Shown: positions 24,173 through 33,176, numbered from the stretch's first letter. The stretch is 64,000 nt of DNA from Pseudomonadota bacterium (GCA_021805565.1 JAJZFA010000030.1:23700-87699); one strand, 5' to 3'. The notes: a model not told the origin generated them from the sequence alone. A program made the numbers and translations.

Positions 24173-25441
24173 TCGATCTTCGAGGAATACCGTCAACTCG
24201 GCAATGCGGCCCGCGAACGCAACCTCGGCCTTGGCCTGGGTCTGTCCATCGTACGACGGCTCAGCGGTCTGCTTGGTCATCCGGTTCGCGTGCGGTCGTG
24301 GCCGAACCGGGGATCGGTCTTTTCGGTCGAGGCCCGGCTGGCATCGGATGCCGGCGCCGGTCCATCCGATTCTGGCGCCAGTCCTGGTGCCGATGAACCC
24401 GCGCGTCAGACGGGCAGAATTCTGGTCATCGAGGATGACCCCGACGTGCGAGACCTGTTGGCGACCTTTCTGCGGGATGAAGGTCACACCGTCACGGCGG
24501 TCTATGACAGCATACGGGCGCAGGAACTGGTCGCGGGCGGGATGGTGCGCCCCGATCTGATCGTCGCGGACTATAATCTGCCCAACGGCGTAAGCGGCGT
24601 CGCGGCTATCGGCCTGCTGCGGGGTGTGCTGCAACGCGCGGTTCCCGCCATTATCCTGACGGGCGACATATCGGCCGAAACCGCGAGCACGGTTGCGGCG
24701 CACGGCTTTGTGCAGATCGACAAGCCGATGCAGCTGCCGGTGCTGATACGGACGATCCAGGCCCTGCTGCCGTCGGCGCCGGCGGCCGGTGCCACGCGCG
24801 CGCCGCCGGCGGCGGACGCAGGCACCATCTATGTGGTCGATGACGATGACGGCATTCGCGGCGCGATCCGGGCCGTGCTGGAAGATGAAGGCCGGCTGGT
24901 TCAGGATTTCGATACGTGCGAGGCGTTTCTGGCGGCTTTCCAGCCCGAGCACGACGCCTGCCTGATCGTCGATGCCTATCTCCCCGGCATGAACGGCATC
25001 GCCTTGCTGCGGCGGCTGCAGGATGCCGGCCATCGTTTGCCGGCCATCATGATAACGGGAACCAGCGACGTGGCGGTCGCCGTGCGGGCCATGAAAGCAG
25101 GGGCGTCGGACTTCATCGAAAAGCCGGTCAGCCGCACCGAACTGCTAGCCTGTGTCGATCGGGCGATCGAACAGTCGCGGGACGCCGGTAAACTGGCGGC
25201 CTGGCGGCAAGAAGCCGCGCGCCAGCTCGCCGGGCTGACCGCGCGTCAGCGTCAGGTGATGGAACTGGTGGTTGCCGGGCTTTCCAGCAAAACGATTGCC
25301 GCCGATCTGGGGCTGAGTCAGCGGACGGTGGAAAACCACCGCGCGTCCATCATGTCGAAAACCGGAATGACGTCGCTGGCCGCCCTTGCCCGCCTGGTGC
25401 TGGCCGCCAACGCGGAACAGGCTGACAACGGGGGGGTGTAA
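24173..25441 (+). pseudogene. In-frame continuation: HATPase end, REC-REC-LuxR HTH
   Basis: Directly after the TAG at 24170-24172 the same frame continues SIFEEYRQLGNAARERNLGL and GLGLSIVRRLSG, the missing G2 part of the kinase. It then gives REC1 (ILVIEDDPDVRDL, phospho-Asp in IVADYNLP), REC2 (IYVVDDDDGIR, LIVDAYLPGMNG, FIEKPVS) and a FixJ-like HTH (LTARQRQVMELVVAGLSSKT). No ribosome site or ATG is well placed. The first in-frame start is a GTG at 24290. The region is therefore a severed half of one gene, expressed only by readthrough, or a reinitiated response regulator. Confidence 0.75.
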
Positions 25442-25451
25442 AAACCGGAGT

Positions 25452-26297
25452 TTATCCTGGGCCTCCGCCCCGCCGCACCAGCAGGCCCCTGGCCGGATCG
25501 TAGGCGACGATCGCCCCTGTCATAAACACCGCCGTCGCCGCGACGACCACCGCCAGCGCCAGCGGATCGAACCTGCCGTACAGCGAAAACCGGATCAGTT
25601 CGATCCCGTAGGTAAATGGGTTGAGCCGGCAGATGAAGTAAACCACCGGGCTGGACTGCTGCACCAGCCACAGCGGATATAGCGCGGACGATGCAAAAAA
25701 CATCGGGAAAATAACGAAATTCATCACGCCCGCGAAATTTTCGAGCTGTTTGATCATCGACGACAGCAACATGCCGAGCGATCCGAGCATGAGGCCGCAG
25801 AGGATCAGGGCCGGCAGTACGGTGACGAATGCCCATGGTGGCAATTCGACCCCCCAAAGAACCGCGACGACAAGGAACGCGGCGACCTGAAGGATGGAAA
25901 CCGCCGTGCTGGCGAGCAACTTCGCGACCAGCAGGAACCATCGCGGAAACGGGCTGACCAGCAGCATGCGCATGTTGCCCATTTCGCGGTCATAGACCAT
26001 CGACAGCGACGACTGCATGCCGTTGAACAACTGGATCATCGCGATCAGGCCGGGCGTGACATAGACTTCGTACAAGACATAGGTTTCGTAGGGCGGAATG
26101 ATGGAAACGCCCAGAATCTGGCGGAAGCCGGCCGCGAAGATGAACAGCCACACCAGCGGGCGGACCAGTGCCGAAACGAACCGCTCCCGCTGGTGAACGA
26201 AGCGCAGGGCTTCCCGCCAGGTGATACCGCGCAGGCAGATGAGGTATTGCGCCAGGGTGAATCCGGCCGGGGGTTCGGCGCGTGCGGGGCCGGTCAT
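25452..26297 (-). CDS. ABC-2 type permease of the PQQ-associated ABC system
   Basis: The 281-residue product has about six transmembrane segments (LVWLFIFAAGF, VSILQVAAFLVVAVLWG, NFVIFPMFFASSALYP and others). It includes the ABC-2 motif VYDREMGNMRMLLVSPFPRW before the second helix. It pairs with the ATPase gene at 26294 through a 4-bp ATGA overlap. With the propeller and binding-protein genes upstream it matches the PedC-type ABC cluster found near PQQ-dependent alcohol dehydrogenases, probably for export of toxic alcohols or handling of intermediates. Exact cargo is unknown. Confidence 0.88.
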   Translation of the reverse strand: MTGPARAEPPAGFTLAQYLICLRGITWREALRFVHQRERFVSALVRPLVWLFIFAAGFRQILGVSIIPPYETYVLYEVYVTPGLIAMIQLFNGMQSSLSMVYDREMGNMRMLLVSPFPRWFLLVAKLLASTAVSILQVAAFLVVAVLWGVELPPWAFVTVLPALILCGLMLGSLGMLLSSMIKQLENFAGVMNFVIFPMFFASSALYPLWLVQQSSPVVYFICRLNPFTYGIELIRFSLYGRFDPLALAVVVAATAVFMTGAIVAYDPARGLLVRRGGGPG

Positions 26298-27049
26298 GCC
26301 GCCACGTCCCGCGCGCCGCCGGTCAGTGCGGCGAACGCACTGCCCAGGCTGGCGGTGCCAGTGCGCGCGACGACATCCGAGACCAGTCCGGCGGCCATGA
26401 GACGGCCCCGGTGCAGGATCGCGACATCGTCGGACGGCTCGATTTCATCCAGCAAGTGCGTTGTCCACAACACCGCCACCCCAAGGTCGCGCACCAGGGT
26501 CCGGACCTGGGCCACGATCGCCAGTTTCGATGCGACATCCAGTCCGACCGTCGGTTCGTCCAGCACCAGCAGCCTGGGCTGGTGCAGCAGCGCCCGCGCG
26601 ATTTCGACGCGGCGCATCTGCCCACCGGACAGGTTGCGGGCTTTGTCGCGCGCGCGATCCGCCAGGTCCACACCCGCCAGCACGGCTGCGGTGCGGTCGC
26701 GGGCCGCGCGCCCGGCGATGCCATGCAGCGCGGCGTGGAACAGCAGGTTGTCGCGGACGGACAGATCGAGATCGAGCGTGCGTGCCTGGAACACCACCCC
26801 CAGTTGTCGCAAGGCCTGTCCGGGTGCCCGGTCGATCCGATGGCCGAGGACGGCGATGCTGCCCGATTTCGTATCGAACAGCCGGGTGATCAACGACAGC
26901 AATGTGGTTTTGCCGGCGCCGTTCAGACCCAGCAACGCGGCGAACCGGCCTTGTCCGACGGTCAACGAAACATCGTCCAGCGCCTTGCGGGTGCCATAGG
27001 CGTGGCTGACCCCGGCGACGGACAACGCTTGTATCGCGGCGGCCGTCAT
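26294..27049 (-). CDS. ABC transporter ATP-binding protein (PQQ-associated)
   Basis: The 251-residue ATPase has Walker A GLNGAGKTTLLSL, the signature NLSGGQMRRVEIARALLHQP, Walker B LLVLDEPTVGLD and the H-loop TTHLLDEIE. It is coupled by ATGA overlaps to both the propeller gene upstream and the permease gene downstream, so subunit ratios are probably set by translational coupling. The gene order matches the PQQ_ABC families that accompany quinoprotein dehydrogenases; here the quinoprotein gene itself lies about 7 kb away. Confidence 0.92.
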   Translation of the reverse strand: MTAAAIQALSVAGVSHAYGTRKALDDVSLTVGQGRFAALLGLNGAGKTTLLSLITRLFDTKSGSIAVLGHRIDRAPGQALRQLGVVFQARTLDLDLSVRDNLLFHAALHGIAGRAARDRTAAVLAGVDLADRARDKARNLSGGQMRRVEIARALLHQPRLLVLDEPTVGLDVASKLAIVAQVRTLVRDLGVAVLWTTHLLDEIEPSDDVAILHRGRLMAAGLVSDVVARTGTASLGSAFAALTGGARDVAA

Positions 27050-28011
27050 TGCGCCGCCACCGCCACGCCCCAGGGCAGCCGCCCGACCTGGATCGACCGG
27101 ATCACCTTCAGGCTGCCGACATCGATCATCGAAATATCGTTCGATAATCCGTTCGTAACGATCAAGTATTTTTCATCCGGCGTGAAGGCCATTTGCCAGA
27201 CACGCTGACCGACCAGCAGGTATTTCTCCACCTTCAGCGTTTTGGTATCGATGACAGCGACGCGGTTGGCGGGACCGAGCGCGACGAAGGCGGTTGAGTC
27301 GTTTTTGGTAAAGCGGATTCCGACCGGCTGAATCGCCTCCCCCCGCAGGCCCTGGATATCGAAATGAATCTTGCCCGTTACGACGTGCCGGACCGGATCG
27401 ATCACGCTGACGGTGCCGCCAAGTTCCGACGACACCCATAGTTCGGACCCGTCATGCTTGAATTCGGCGATGCGCGGGCGGGCATCGACAAGCACGTTCG
27501 CCACGACGGCGCGCGTCCCGTAATCGATGAAGTGCGCCATGTTGGTGGTTTCCGAGGTATTGACGATGGTTTTGCCGTCGGGACTGACGGCCATACCTTC
27601 GGGTTCCACGCCGGTCGGGATCTGGGCGATGACGGTTCGTGTGGGCAGGTCGATGACGGTGACCATATTGTCGTTTTCGTTCGAGACATACAGCGGGTTA
27701 CCGGAATCGTGCAGCGCGAATGTTTCGGGATCGGGACCGGACGGCAGTTCGCCGACGATTTGCAGCGTTGCCCGGTCGATGATCTGGATCGTGTCGTCGT
27801 CGCTGGCGCAGACCAGAATGAATTTTTCGTCTTTCGTCAGCACGATGCCGCGCGGCCGCTGGCCGACGTCGATCGTCTTCACGGTTTTGCCCGCGTCCAG
27901 ATCGACGACGCTGATGGTATTGTCGCGTTCGTTTGTTACGTACGCGGTCAGGGCGTGCGCGGGCCCGCCGGCCAGCATCGCGGCGGCGGCCGCTGTTAGA
28001 ATGCGCTTCAT
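27046..28011 (-). CDS. PQQ-catabolism-associated YVTN beta-propeller protein, secreted
   Basis: The 321-residue product (from ATG 28011) has a signal peptide ending PAHA and then about seven YVTN-type repeats (AYVTNERDNTISVVDLDAGK, LYVSNENDNMVTVIDL, LWVSSELGGTVSVIDP). This is the family of periplasmic beta-propellers found with PQQ-dependent dehydrogenases and their ABC system. Its biochemical role is not established; a scaffold or sensor in the periplasm is plausible. The chosen start gives an ATGA overlap with the binding-protein gene; ATG 28023 would add four residues. Confidence 0.88.
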   Translation of the reverse strand: MKRILTAAAAAMLAGGPAHALTAYVTNERDNTISVVDLDAGKTVKTIDVGQRPRGIVLTKDEKFILVCASDDDTIQIIDRATLQIVGELPSGPDPETFALHDSGNPLYVSNENDNMVTVIDLPTRTVIAQIPTGVEPEGMAVSPDGKTIVNTSETTNMAHFIDYGTRAVVANVLVDARPRIAEFKHDGSELWVSSELGGTVSVIDPVRHVVTGKIHFDIQGLRGEAIQPVGIRFTKNDSTAFVALGPANRVAVIDTKTLKVEKYLLVGQRVWQMAFTPDEKYLIVTNGLSNDISMIDVGSLKVIRSIQVGRLPWGVAVAAQ

Positions 28012-29228
28012 CGTTGCGTGCATTTCGTCTCCGGACGGTCGATGCCCAGCGTGTCCAGTTCGGTCACCTGATGCAGAAACCCAGGTTGGGGGGAAATCGA
28101 AACGACGGTGCGGCCGTCCGCCAGCAGGATGGGCTGGCGCAATTGCCCATCCCAGTCGCGCAGCGTCAGCCGCTGGCCCTTATAGGCGGCGACCCCGAAA
28201 TCCGGGCCTTTCATGTACGCCATGATCGTGGCGGGATCGCTGCTGGCGGTGCGGCTGGCGGCCTCGCCGATCATCCGGACGCCGGTCCATGCCTGCATGT
28301 CGAGCGGCATCAACCGGCGATGAAACCGGCGGACGAAGCGATTTTGCAGTTGCGTACCGCCCCAGGATTCGCTGCTGGAATCCCAGGTCACCGGTTCCAG
28401 CCCGGCAGACCCTGCCACCGGACGCGGGTCCCAGGTGCGGTATGGCAAATAGCCGGCGAAGACCTCGTTTTCGTCGGCGGCCACCAGAACGTCGTACTCG
28501 GGCACGCCTTGCGTCAGCACCTGCATCTGCTGCTGGGTTTGCACCACGCCTGAATCGGTCTGTCGCGAGCCGCCGGTATCTTCGCTGACTTTCTCCGCCA
28601 CGATCCTGGCGCCGAAGCGTTTGGCGGTGCGGCGCCAGGCATCCGCCAGCAGCCGGTCCTCCGGATGCGACCCGTACACCAGAAACCAGCGCGTCCATTT
28701 CTTCAGGACCAGGTACTGCCCGACCGCATCGGCCAGCATGGCGCGCGACGGTGCCACATCGATCAGATTGGACCTGCAGTCCTGCTGGCGCAGCGAATCA
28801 TCGGGCGCGGCCAGGTTGAAAATCGTCATGCCATCCGCTCGGCCGGCGTCCGCCAGCGTGAGTACGTCGCCGGCGGGCAGATCGGTCATCGCCAGCCTGA
28901 TTCCCTTCGCGGCCAGACCGCCGAGGGCGGCTGTCAGGTCGGCCCCGCCGCGCACCGGCACGTCCGCCAGGGCGAATGTCTGACCGTCCAATCGCCCGGT
29001 TGTGTTGGTGTCGTCCAACGCCAGCATCGCACCGGCCAGACCGGCATCGGGCGTTGGCTGGTCCAGCAGCGAAATCGTCGGGTGCCGCGCCAGCGATCGG
29101 ATATAGCCGATTTGAATCGCCGGCGTGTCCGCCATGGCCCGCCGGACAAGCAGCGGCGCGGCCAGAATCAGGGCGACCGCGTGGCGCCGGCTTAAACCGT
29201 TGCGCGCATTTCGATTTGGACGTTTCAT
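28008..29228 (-). CDS. Periplasmic binding protein of the PQQ-associated ABC system
   Basis: The 406-residue product starts with a twin-Arg-like leader (LSRRHAVALILAAPLLVRR...MA) and then IQIGYIRSLARHPTISLLDQ. That start is characteristic of the binding protein encoded with PQQ alcohol dehydrogenases and related to branched-chain amino-acid binding proteins. WFLVYGSHPEDRLLADAWRR and a C-terminal WDGQLRQPILLADGRTVVS are also typical. It is the first gene of the four-gene operon ending at 25452, divergent from the MfnB/FolB fusion gene with about 190 bp between the starts, room for two promoters. Confidence 0.85.
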   Translation of the reverse strand: MKRPNRNARNGLSRRHAVALILAAPLLVRRAMADTPAIQIGYIRSLARHPTISLLDQPTPDAGLAGAMLALDDTNTTGRLDGQTFALADVPVRGGADLTAALGGLAAKGIRLAMTDLPAGDVLTLADAGRADGMTIFNLAAPDDSLRQQDCRSNLIDVAPSRAMLADAVGQYLVLKKWTRWFLVYGSHPEDRLLADAWRRTAKRFGARIVAEKVSEDTGGSRQTDSGVVQTQQQMQVLTQGVPEYDVLVAADENEVFAGYLPYRTWDPRPVAGSAGLEPVTWDSSSESWGGTQLQNRFVRRFHRRLMPLDMQAWTGVRMIGEAASRTASSDPATIMAYMKGPDFGVAAYKGQRLTLRDWDGQLRQPILLADGRTVVSISPQPGFLHQVTELDTLGIDRPETKCTQR

Positions 29229-29362
29229 GCCGCGCAAGGTGGTATAATCGGCAATGCGCCGCAAGCCACCCTGAGCATACGGAGGCTACTCGTGCCGATG
29301 ACGACGCCGCGTTTGGCGGCAGCTGTTTGCGAACACCCCAGGCGGTCAGGTACGAACCCCGG

Positions 29363-29407
29363 ACGGGTGCCCAGCGGACCCGTGCCCAGCGGACCCGTGT
29401 CCAGAGG
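29363..29407 (+). repeat. 15-bp tandem repeat, three units, next to ribosome site
   Basis: Units ACGGGTGCCCAGCGG, ACCCGTGCCCAGCGG and ACCCGTGTCCAGAGG run head to tail; the last supplies the AGAGGA ribosome site of the following gene. Length changes here could alter the leader but not the reading frame. Confidence 0.75.
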
Positions 29408-29416
29408 AATGTCGCG

Positions 29417-30583
29417 ATGACCCGGCTGCTGGCCTCGGCCGGATCGCCGGAGGAAGCGGAGATCGCCATCGCGGGCGGTGCCGACCTCGTCGATCTGACC
29501 GTCCCCGGCGGCGGCACGCTGGCTGCCTTGTCCCCACGGGCGATCCGGGCCGCGGTGAACGCCATCGGCAAACGCCGCCCCGTCAGCGCGGCGGCGGGCA
29601 ATCCAGGGATACAGCCGGCCGCGGTCGCGGCGGCCGTGCGCGCGATCGCGGCGGCGGGCGCGGATTACGTCAGGCTTGGCATCGTCGCGGACGGCGACGC
29701 CGAAGCCTGCATCGCCGCGCTGGCCGGGATCGCCGCGGGCATAAAGCCGATCGCGGTGTTCTTCGCCGATGCGTCCCCCGATTTCGCGCTGTTGCCGCTG
29801 TTGCGGCGCAACGGCTTCGTGGGCGCCATGATCGACACCCGGAACAAAACCGCGGCACGTCTTCTGGACTGCCTCGACATGCCCCGTCTGCTCGGTTTTG
29901 TCGAAGCGTGTCATGCCAGCGGATTGATCGCCGGGCTGGCCGGTTCCCTGGAAACACCGGACATCCCCCGGCTGCTGGTGCTGGCGCCCGATATACTGGG
30001 GTTTCGCGGTGCGTTGTGCGGATTGGGCGATCCCGCCGCGACTCTCGATCCTGGGCGCGTCCAGACTGTGCGCGGCCTGATACCGCCCCATGCGCCCGAA
30101 CCCGGCCGCCGCGACGTGGATTACCGGCTGCTGACCCCCCGGGGTTACGCGCCCGCCGCCGTTGCCGACCACGGACCGGTCGATCTTGTCTTCGTGGACG
30201 ATCTGGTGTTGCCCGTGTTCATCGGCGCCTATGCGCGGGAACGCGATGCGCCGCAAAACGTGCGGTTCGCCGTCACCGCATCCGTGATGCGCGGCGGGCG
30301 TTCGGCGGAAGACATGCGCGACGTGTTTTCCTATGATCTGATCACCGATGGCATCCGGCTGCTGATCGGATCGGGGCATGTCGCCCTGGTGGAAACCCTG
30401 GCCGAACGGATCGCCGCGATGGTACTGGGCCACCCGCGCGTCGCCAGGGTGGTGGTGCGGGTGCAAAAACTGGACACCGGTTCGGGGACGGTGGGGGTGG
30501 AGATCGAACGCACCCGCATGGCCGTCCGGGCGATCGATCGGCCGGTGGTACCGCTGCTGGCCGAGGCGTCCGGTCAATCGTAA
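29417..30583 (+). CDS. Fusion: MfnB-like (formylfuranylmethyl phosphate synthase) + dihydroneopterin aldolase (FolB)
   Basis: The 388-residue product has an N-terminal DUF556/MfnB-like barrel (about 1-235: GSPEEAEIAIAGGADLVDLT, FVGAMIDTRNKTAARLLD, LVLAPDILGFRGALCG). The C-terminal half is FolB-like (about 260-385: VDLVFVDDLVLPVFIGAYAR, FSYDLIT, VALVETLAERIAAMVL, VVRVQKLD). The FolB residues I would expect (Tyr, Glu, Lys) look intact. In the MfnB half, the Lys expected in the DVK motif is Thr (DLT) and that in YIKVG is Arg (YVRLG). In methylotrophs, homologues of both halves serve methanofuran/methanopterin synthesis. AGAGGA precedes ATG 29417. Catalysis by the first half is uncertain. Confidence 0.8.
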   Translation: MTRLLASAGSPEEAEIAIAGGADLVDLTVPGGGTLAALSPRAIRAAVNAIGKRRPVSAAAGNPGIQPAAVAAAVRAIAAAGADYVRLGIVADGDAEACIAALAGIAAGIKPIAVFFADASPDFALLPLLRRNGFVGAMIDTRNKTAARLLDCLDMPRLLGFVEACHASGLIAGLAGSLETPDIPRLLVLAPDILGFRGALCGLGDPAATLDPGRVQTVRGLIPPHAPEPGRRDVDYRLLTPRGYAPAAVADHGPVDLVFVDDLVLPVFIGAYARERDAPQNVRFAVTASVMRGGRSAEDMRDVFSYDLITDGIRLLIGSGHVALVETLAERIAAMVLGHPRVARVVVRVQKLDTGSGTVGVEIERTRMAVRAIDRPVVPLLAEASGQS

Positions 30584-30611
30584 GCAACCGTCGGCGTAAG
30601 CAACCGCCGGA
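30580..30611 (+). repeat. 16-bp tandem duplication at gene end
   Basis: GTAAGCAACCGTCGGC and GTAAGCAACCGCCGGA are adjacent; the first contains the TAA stop of the fusion gene. No function seen. Confidence 0.7.
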
Positions 30612-30645
30612 CCCGGTGGCTTCGTCGCGACAAGGGAAGACTCCG

Positions 30646-31026
30646 ATGGCAGATCGATCCGCCGAACCCACCTACACCGATGCCGAAACAGTCGCCTGGC
30701 TGGCCGCCAACCTGCCGCGCTGGACCCTGGACCATGGCCGGATCGAACGGACATACCGCACCTCGGGCTGGAAAGGCACGATGATGGCGGTCAACGCGAT
30801 CGGGCATCTTGCCGAGGCGGCCTGGCATCATCCCGACATCGCGCTGTCCTATGCGGCGGTGGAGGTGCGGCTTTGCACCCACTCGGCCAACGGCATAACC
30901 GACAAGGACTTCTCGCTGGCGCGGAAAATCGAGTCGGTGCTGCAATGGCAACCGGGTCGCGAAGACGGCGGTCTGGAGGGAACGCCGACCAACGATCCGC
31001 GCTTGGCGTATATCGTGTATGACTGA
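30646..31026 (+). CDS. Pterin-4a-carbinolamine dehydratase-like protein
   Basis: The 126-residue product contains AAWHHPDIALSYAAVEVRLC, the pterin-binding H-H-P-D motif of PCD/DCoH enzymes, plus a RTYRTSGWKGTMMAVNAIG helix. It would dehydrate 4a-hydroxytetrahydropterin. Methylotroph methanopterin gene sets also encode a PCD-like protein. Standing just after an MfnB/FolB fusion, a role in pterin cofactor synthesis or repair is likely. The start at 30646 follows AAGGGAAG. The C-terminal extension of about 20 residues after the core is longer than in minimal PCDs. Confidence 0.88.
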   Translation: MADRSAEPTYTDAETVAWLAANLPRWTLDHGRIERTYRTSGWKGTMMAVNAIGHLAEAAWHHPDIALSYAAVEVRLCTHSANGITDKDFSLARKIESVLQWQPGREDGGLEGTPTNDPRLAYIVYD

Positions 31027-31213
31027 TACCGCTGGGCACCGAGCCGGGGTTTGGGTGCGGTACCGCCCGCCTGCATCGCGGATCGTGCGGGCCGGATCAT
31101 AGGGCGTCGCGCGAACGCCGGACATCCGCCCCCTGCCCTTCGGGTCGCCGGGATGAGGCGATGGCGACAGGCCGATGCTTCCTGTCCGCTGTGCGATAGG
31201 CTACGGATTCAGC

Positions 31214-32404
31214 ATGGACAGAACCCTTCACGACAGGCTGACCGGATGGCGACGCCACCTTCACGCCAATCCCGAACTGACGTTGCATGAAACCCAGACC
31301 GCCGCGTTCGTTCAGGCGCGCCTGACCGAACTTGGCATCGCCTTCGCGGCTGGCATCGGCGGCAACGGAGTCGTCGCCACCATCCGCCGCGGCCAATCCA
31401 ATCGATCCGTAGGCCTGCGCGCCGACATGGACGCGCTGCCGATTCACGAAACCAGCGGCGTGCCCCACGCGTCCACGAAACCCGGCATCATGCACGCCTG
31501 CGGCCACGATGGGCATACCGTATCGCTGCTGGGTGCCGCCGCCCTGCTGGTCGCCGACCAAAGCTGGTCCGGCACCGTGCAGTTGGTTTTCCAGCCGGCC
31601 GAAGAAGGCGGCGGCGGCGCCAAAAGCATGATCGCCGACGGCTTGTTCGGCCGCTTTCCGATGGAACGCATCTTCGGTTATCACAACTGGCCGGGACTGG
31701 ACGCCGGCACCGTCGCCGTTCACGACGGACCGGTTATGGCCGGCGGCAACCGCGTGACCTTCACGATTACCGGCCAGGGTGGCCATGCCGCGCTGCCGCA
31801 TCTGACGCGCGACCCCATGATCGCCGCCGCTCACCTGCTGCTCGCGCTACAATCCATCGTATCGCGATCGGTCGATCCGATGGATAGCGCGGTGATCTCC
31901 ATGGCGATCATGCAAGCCGGGACGGCGGCCAACCAGATCCCGCATGAGGCGACGATGCGCGGCACCATGCGCTTTCTGCGTCTGGACGTGCGCGACGGGA
32001 TGGAAACGGCGATCCATCGGATCGCTCAGGGTATCGCCAGCACGTTCGATGTGACGATCGATGTGAACATGCCGCGCGGCAACCCGGTGACGGTCAACAC
32101 AGCGACGGAACGCGACCTGGCGGCCGAGGCCGCGCTGACCGCCGGTCTGGCGCTCCGCCGCGACATGACCCCGGCGATGACCGGCGAGGACTTTGCCTGG
32201 TATCTGGAACACCGGCCCGGCGCCTTCGTCTGGATCGGCAACGGATCGTCCGACGCAGGCCGGGACCTGCATAATGCCGGCTACGACTTCAACGACGCAA
32301 TCCTGCCCGCTGCCGCCGGGTTCCTGGCGTCCGTCGCCAAACGGGCGCTGGCCCGATCCGCCGGAATGGCGCTTGCCGGAAGGGCGGGTCGTCCCAACGT
32401 ATAA
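31214..32404 (+). CDS. M20-family amidohydrolase (hippurate hydrolase/N-acyl amino acid deacylase type)
   Basis: The 396-residue product has the M20D plan: an RRHLHANPELTLHETQTA start, the metal motif MHACGHDGHT, the catalytic Glu in FQPAEEGGGGAK, a dimerisation lid domain, and a C-terminal MTGEDFAWYLE metal ligand segment. It should hydrolyse an N-acyl amide in the cytoplasm. ATG 31214 gives the usual N-terminus; the frame is open 13 codons upstream. No operon partner is certain, although the PPOX gene follows after 29 bp. Confidence 0.9.
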   Translation: MDRTLHDRLTGWRRHLHANPELTLHETQTAAFVQARLTELGIAFAAGIGGNGVVATIRRGQSNRSVGLRADMDALPIHETSGVPHASTKPGIMHACGHDGHTVSLLGAAALLVADQSWSGTVQLVFQPAEEGGGGAKSMIADGLFGRFPMERIFGYHNWPGLDAGTVAVHDGPVMAGGNRVTFTITGQGGHAALPHLTRDPMIAAAHLLLALQSIVSRSVDPMDSAVISMAIMQAGTAANQIPHEATMRGTMRFLRLDVRDGMETAIHRIAQGIASTFDVTIDVNMPRGNPVTVNTATERDLAAEAALTAGLALRRDMTPAMTGEDFAWYLEHRPGAFVWIGNGSSDAGRDLHNAGYDFNDAILPAAAGFLASVAKRALARSAGMALAGRAGRPNV

Positions 32405-32433
32405 GCATTGAACACTTGAACAGGATAACCGCA

Positions 32434-32832
32434 ATGACCGACATCCCCGCCGGCTTTCTCGATCTGTTGACGGAAAAGAAGCCGCTCGCGCACGTGGCCA
32501 CGCTGCAACCTGATGGCTCGCCGCAGGTAACGCCCGTTTGGTTCGATTACACGGACGGGGTGGTTCGCATCAACACGGCGAAAGGCCGGATCAAGGCGCG
32601 CAATTTGTCGGCCGGTTCCAGGGTCGCACTGTCGATCGTCGATCCAGACAATGCGTATCGGTATATCCAGATCCGCGGCACTGTTACGAAAGAGACCACC
32701 GACGGCGCCGACGCGCATATCGATAGCCTGGCGAAGAAATATCTGGGGAAGGATGTCTATCCCTGGCATTCCGCCAAGGAAACGCGGGTGATTTACGAAA
32801 TCACCCCGTCGGCCGCGCAAACGATGGGGTGA
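32434..32832 (+). CDS. PPOX-class F420-dependent protein (Rv1155-like)
   Basis: The 132-residue split-barrel protein carries ATLQPDGSPQVTPVWFDYTD and the IKARNLSAGSRVALSIVDP and YIQIRGTVT strands, matching the Rv1155-type PPOX family that binds F420. It may reduce a biliverdin-like or other substrate; FMN binding is the alternative. Together with fbiC and three LLM enzymes at 13-19 kb it makes a fifth F420-linked gene in the window. AGGATAACC precedes the ATG. Confidence 0.85.
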   Translation: MTDIPAGFLDLLTEKKPLAHVATLQPDGSPQVTPVWFDYTDGVVRINTAKGRIKARNLSAGSRVALSIVDPDNAYRYIQIRGTVTKETTDGADAHIDSLAKKYLGKDVYPWHSAKETRVIYEITPSAAQTMG

Positions 32833-32996
32833 ACCGGCGGCGTTCCGTCCGGTCTTTGCGCGCTGGCCCCGGCCGGCGTGCAGGGCCGGACAGGACTTCA
32901 CGGAAAGTTGAATTCCACAATCCACCTTAACGGGCTGTAATCTTTCTCCGTGACCAAGCCGGTCCAAGAACCGGTTCCGGAGGGAGGGAATACCGC

Positions 32997-33176
32997 ATGT
33001 TGCAATGCAATAGGCGATTCGGCGTTGTCGCCTGCGACGACCGGACCCCGAATTCCACGCACCATATGCGCGCGCGTTATTCGTGTCCCACCGCCAGGGT
33101 CGCGACCACGTCCGTTCGCGCCATGACCGCTCGGTCGGTCCCCTTCGCCCCGTCGGCTGCCGTAAAAAGGCAATGA
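32997..33176 (+). CDS. Possible 59-residue leader or small protein upstream of Rieske gene
   Basis: A very strong GGAGGGAGGG site lies 8-18 bases before ATG 32997. The frame runs 59 codons and stops only three bases before the Rieske ATG, in the same phase. The peptide starts MLQCNRRFGVVACDDR and is rich in Arg, Thr and Ala with four Cys; no domain or signal was recognised. Tight spacing suggests translational coupling. It may be a leader peptide or an original N-terminal extension of the Rieske protein cut by a TGA. Coding status is uncertain. Confidence 0.4.
   Translation: MLQCNRRFGVVACDDRTPNSTHHMRARYSCPTARVATTSVRAMTARSVPFAPSAAVKRQ

Noticed and set aside
21029..25033. Long antisense frames (21029-23110 and 23120-25033, minus strand) over the hybrid kinase
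   Set aside because: They mirror a high-GC coding strand, show no domain, and the plus-strand frame has clear CheB/CheR/kinase/REC motifs.
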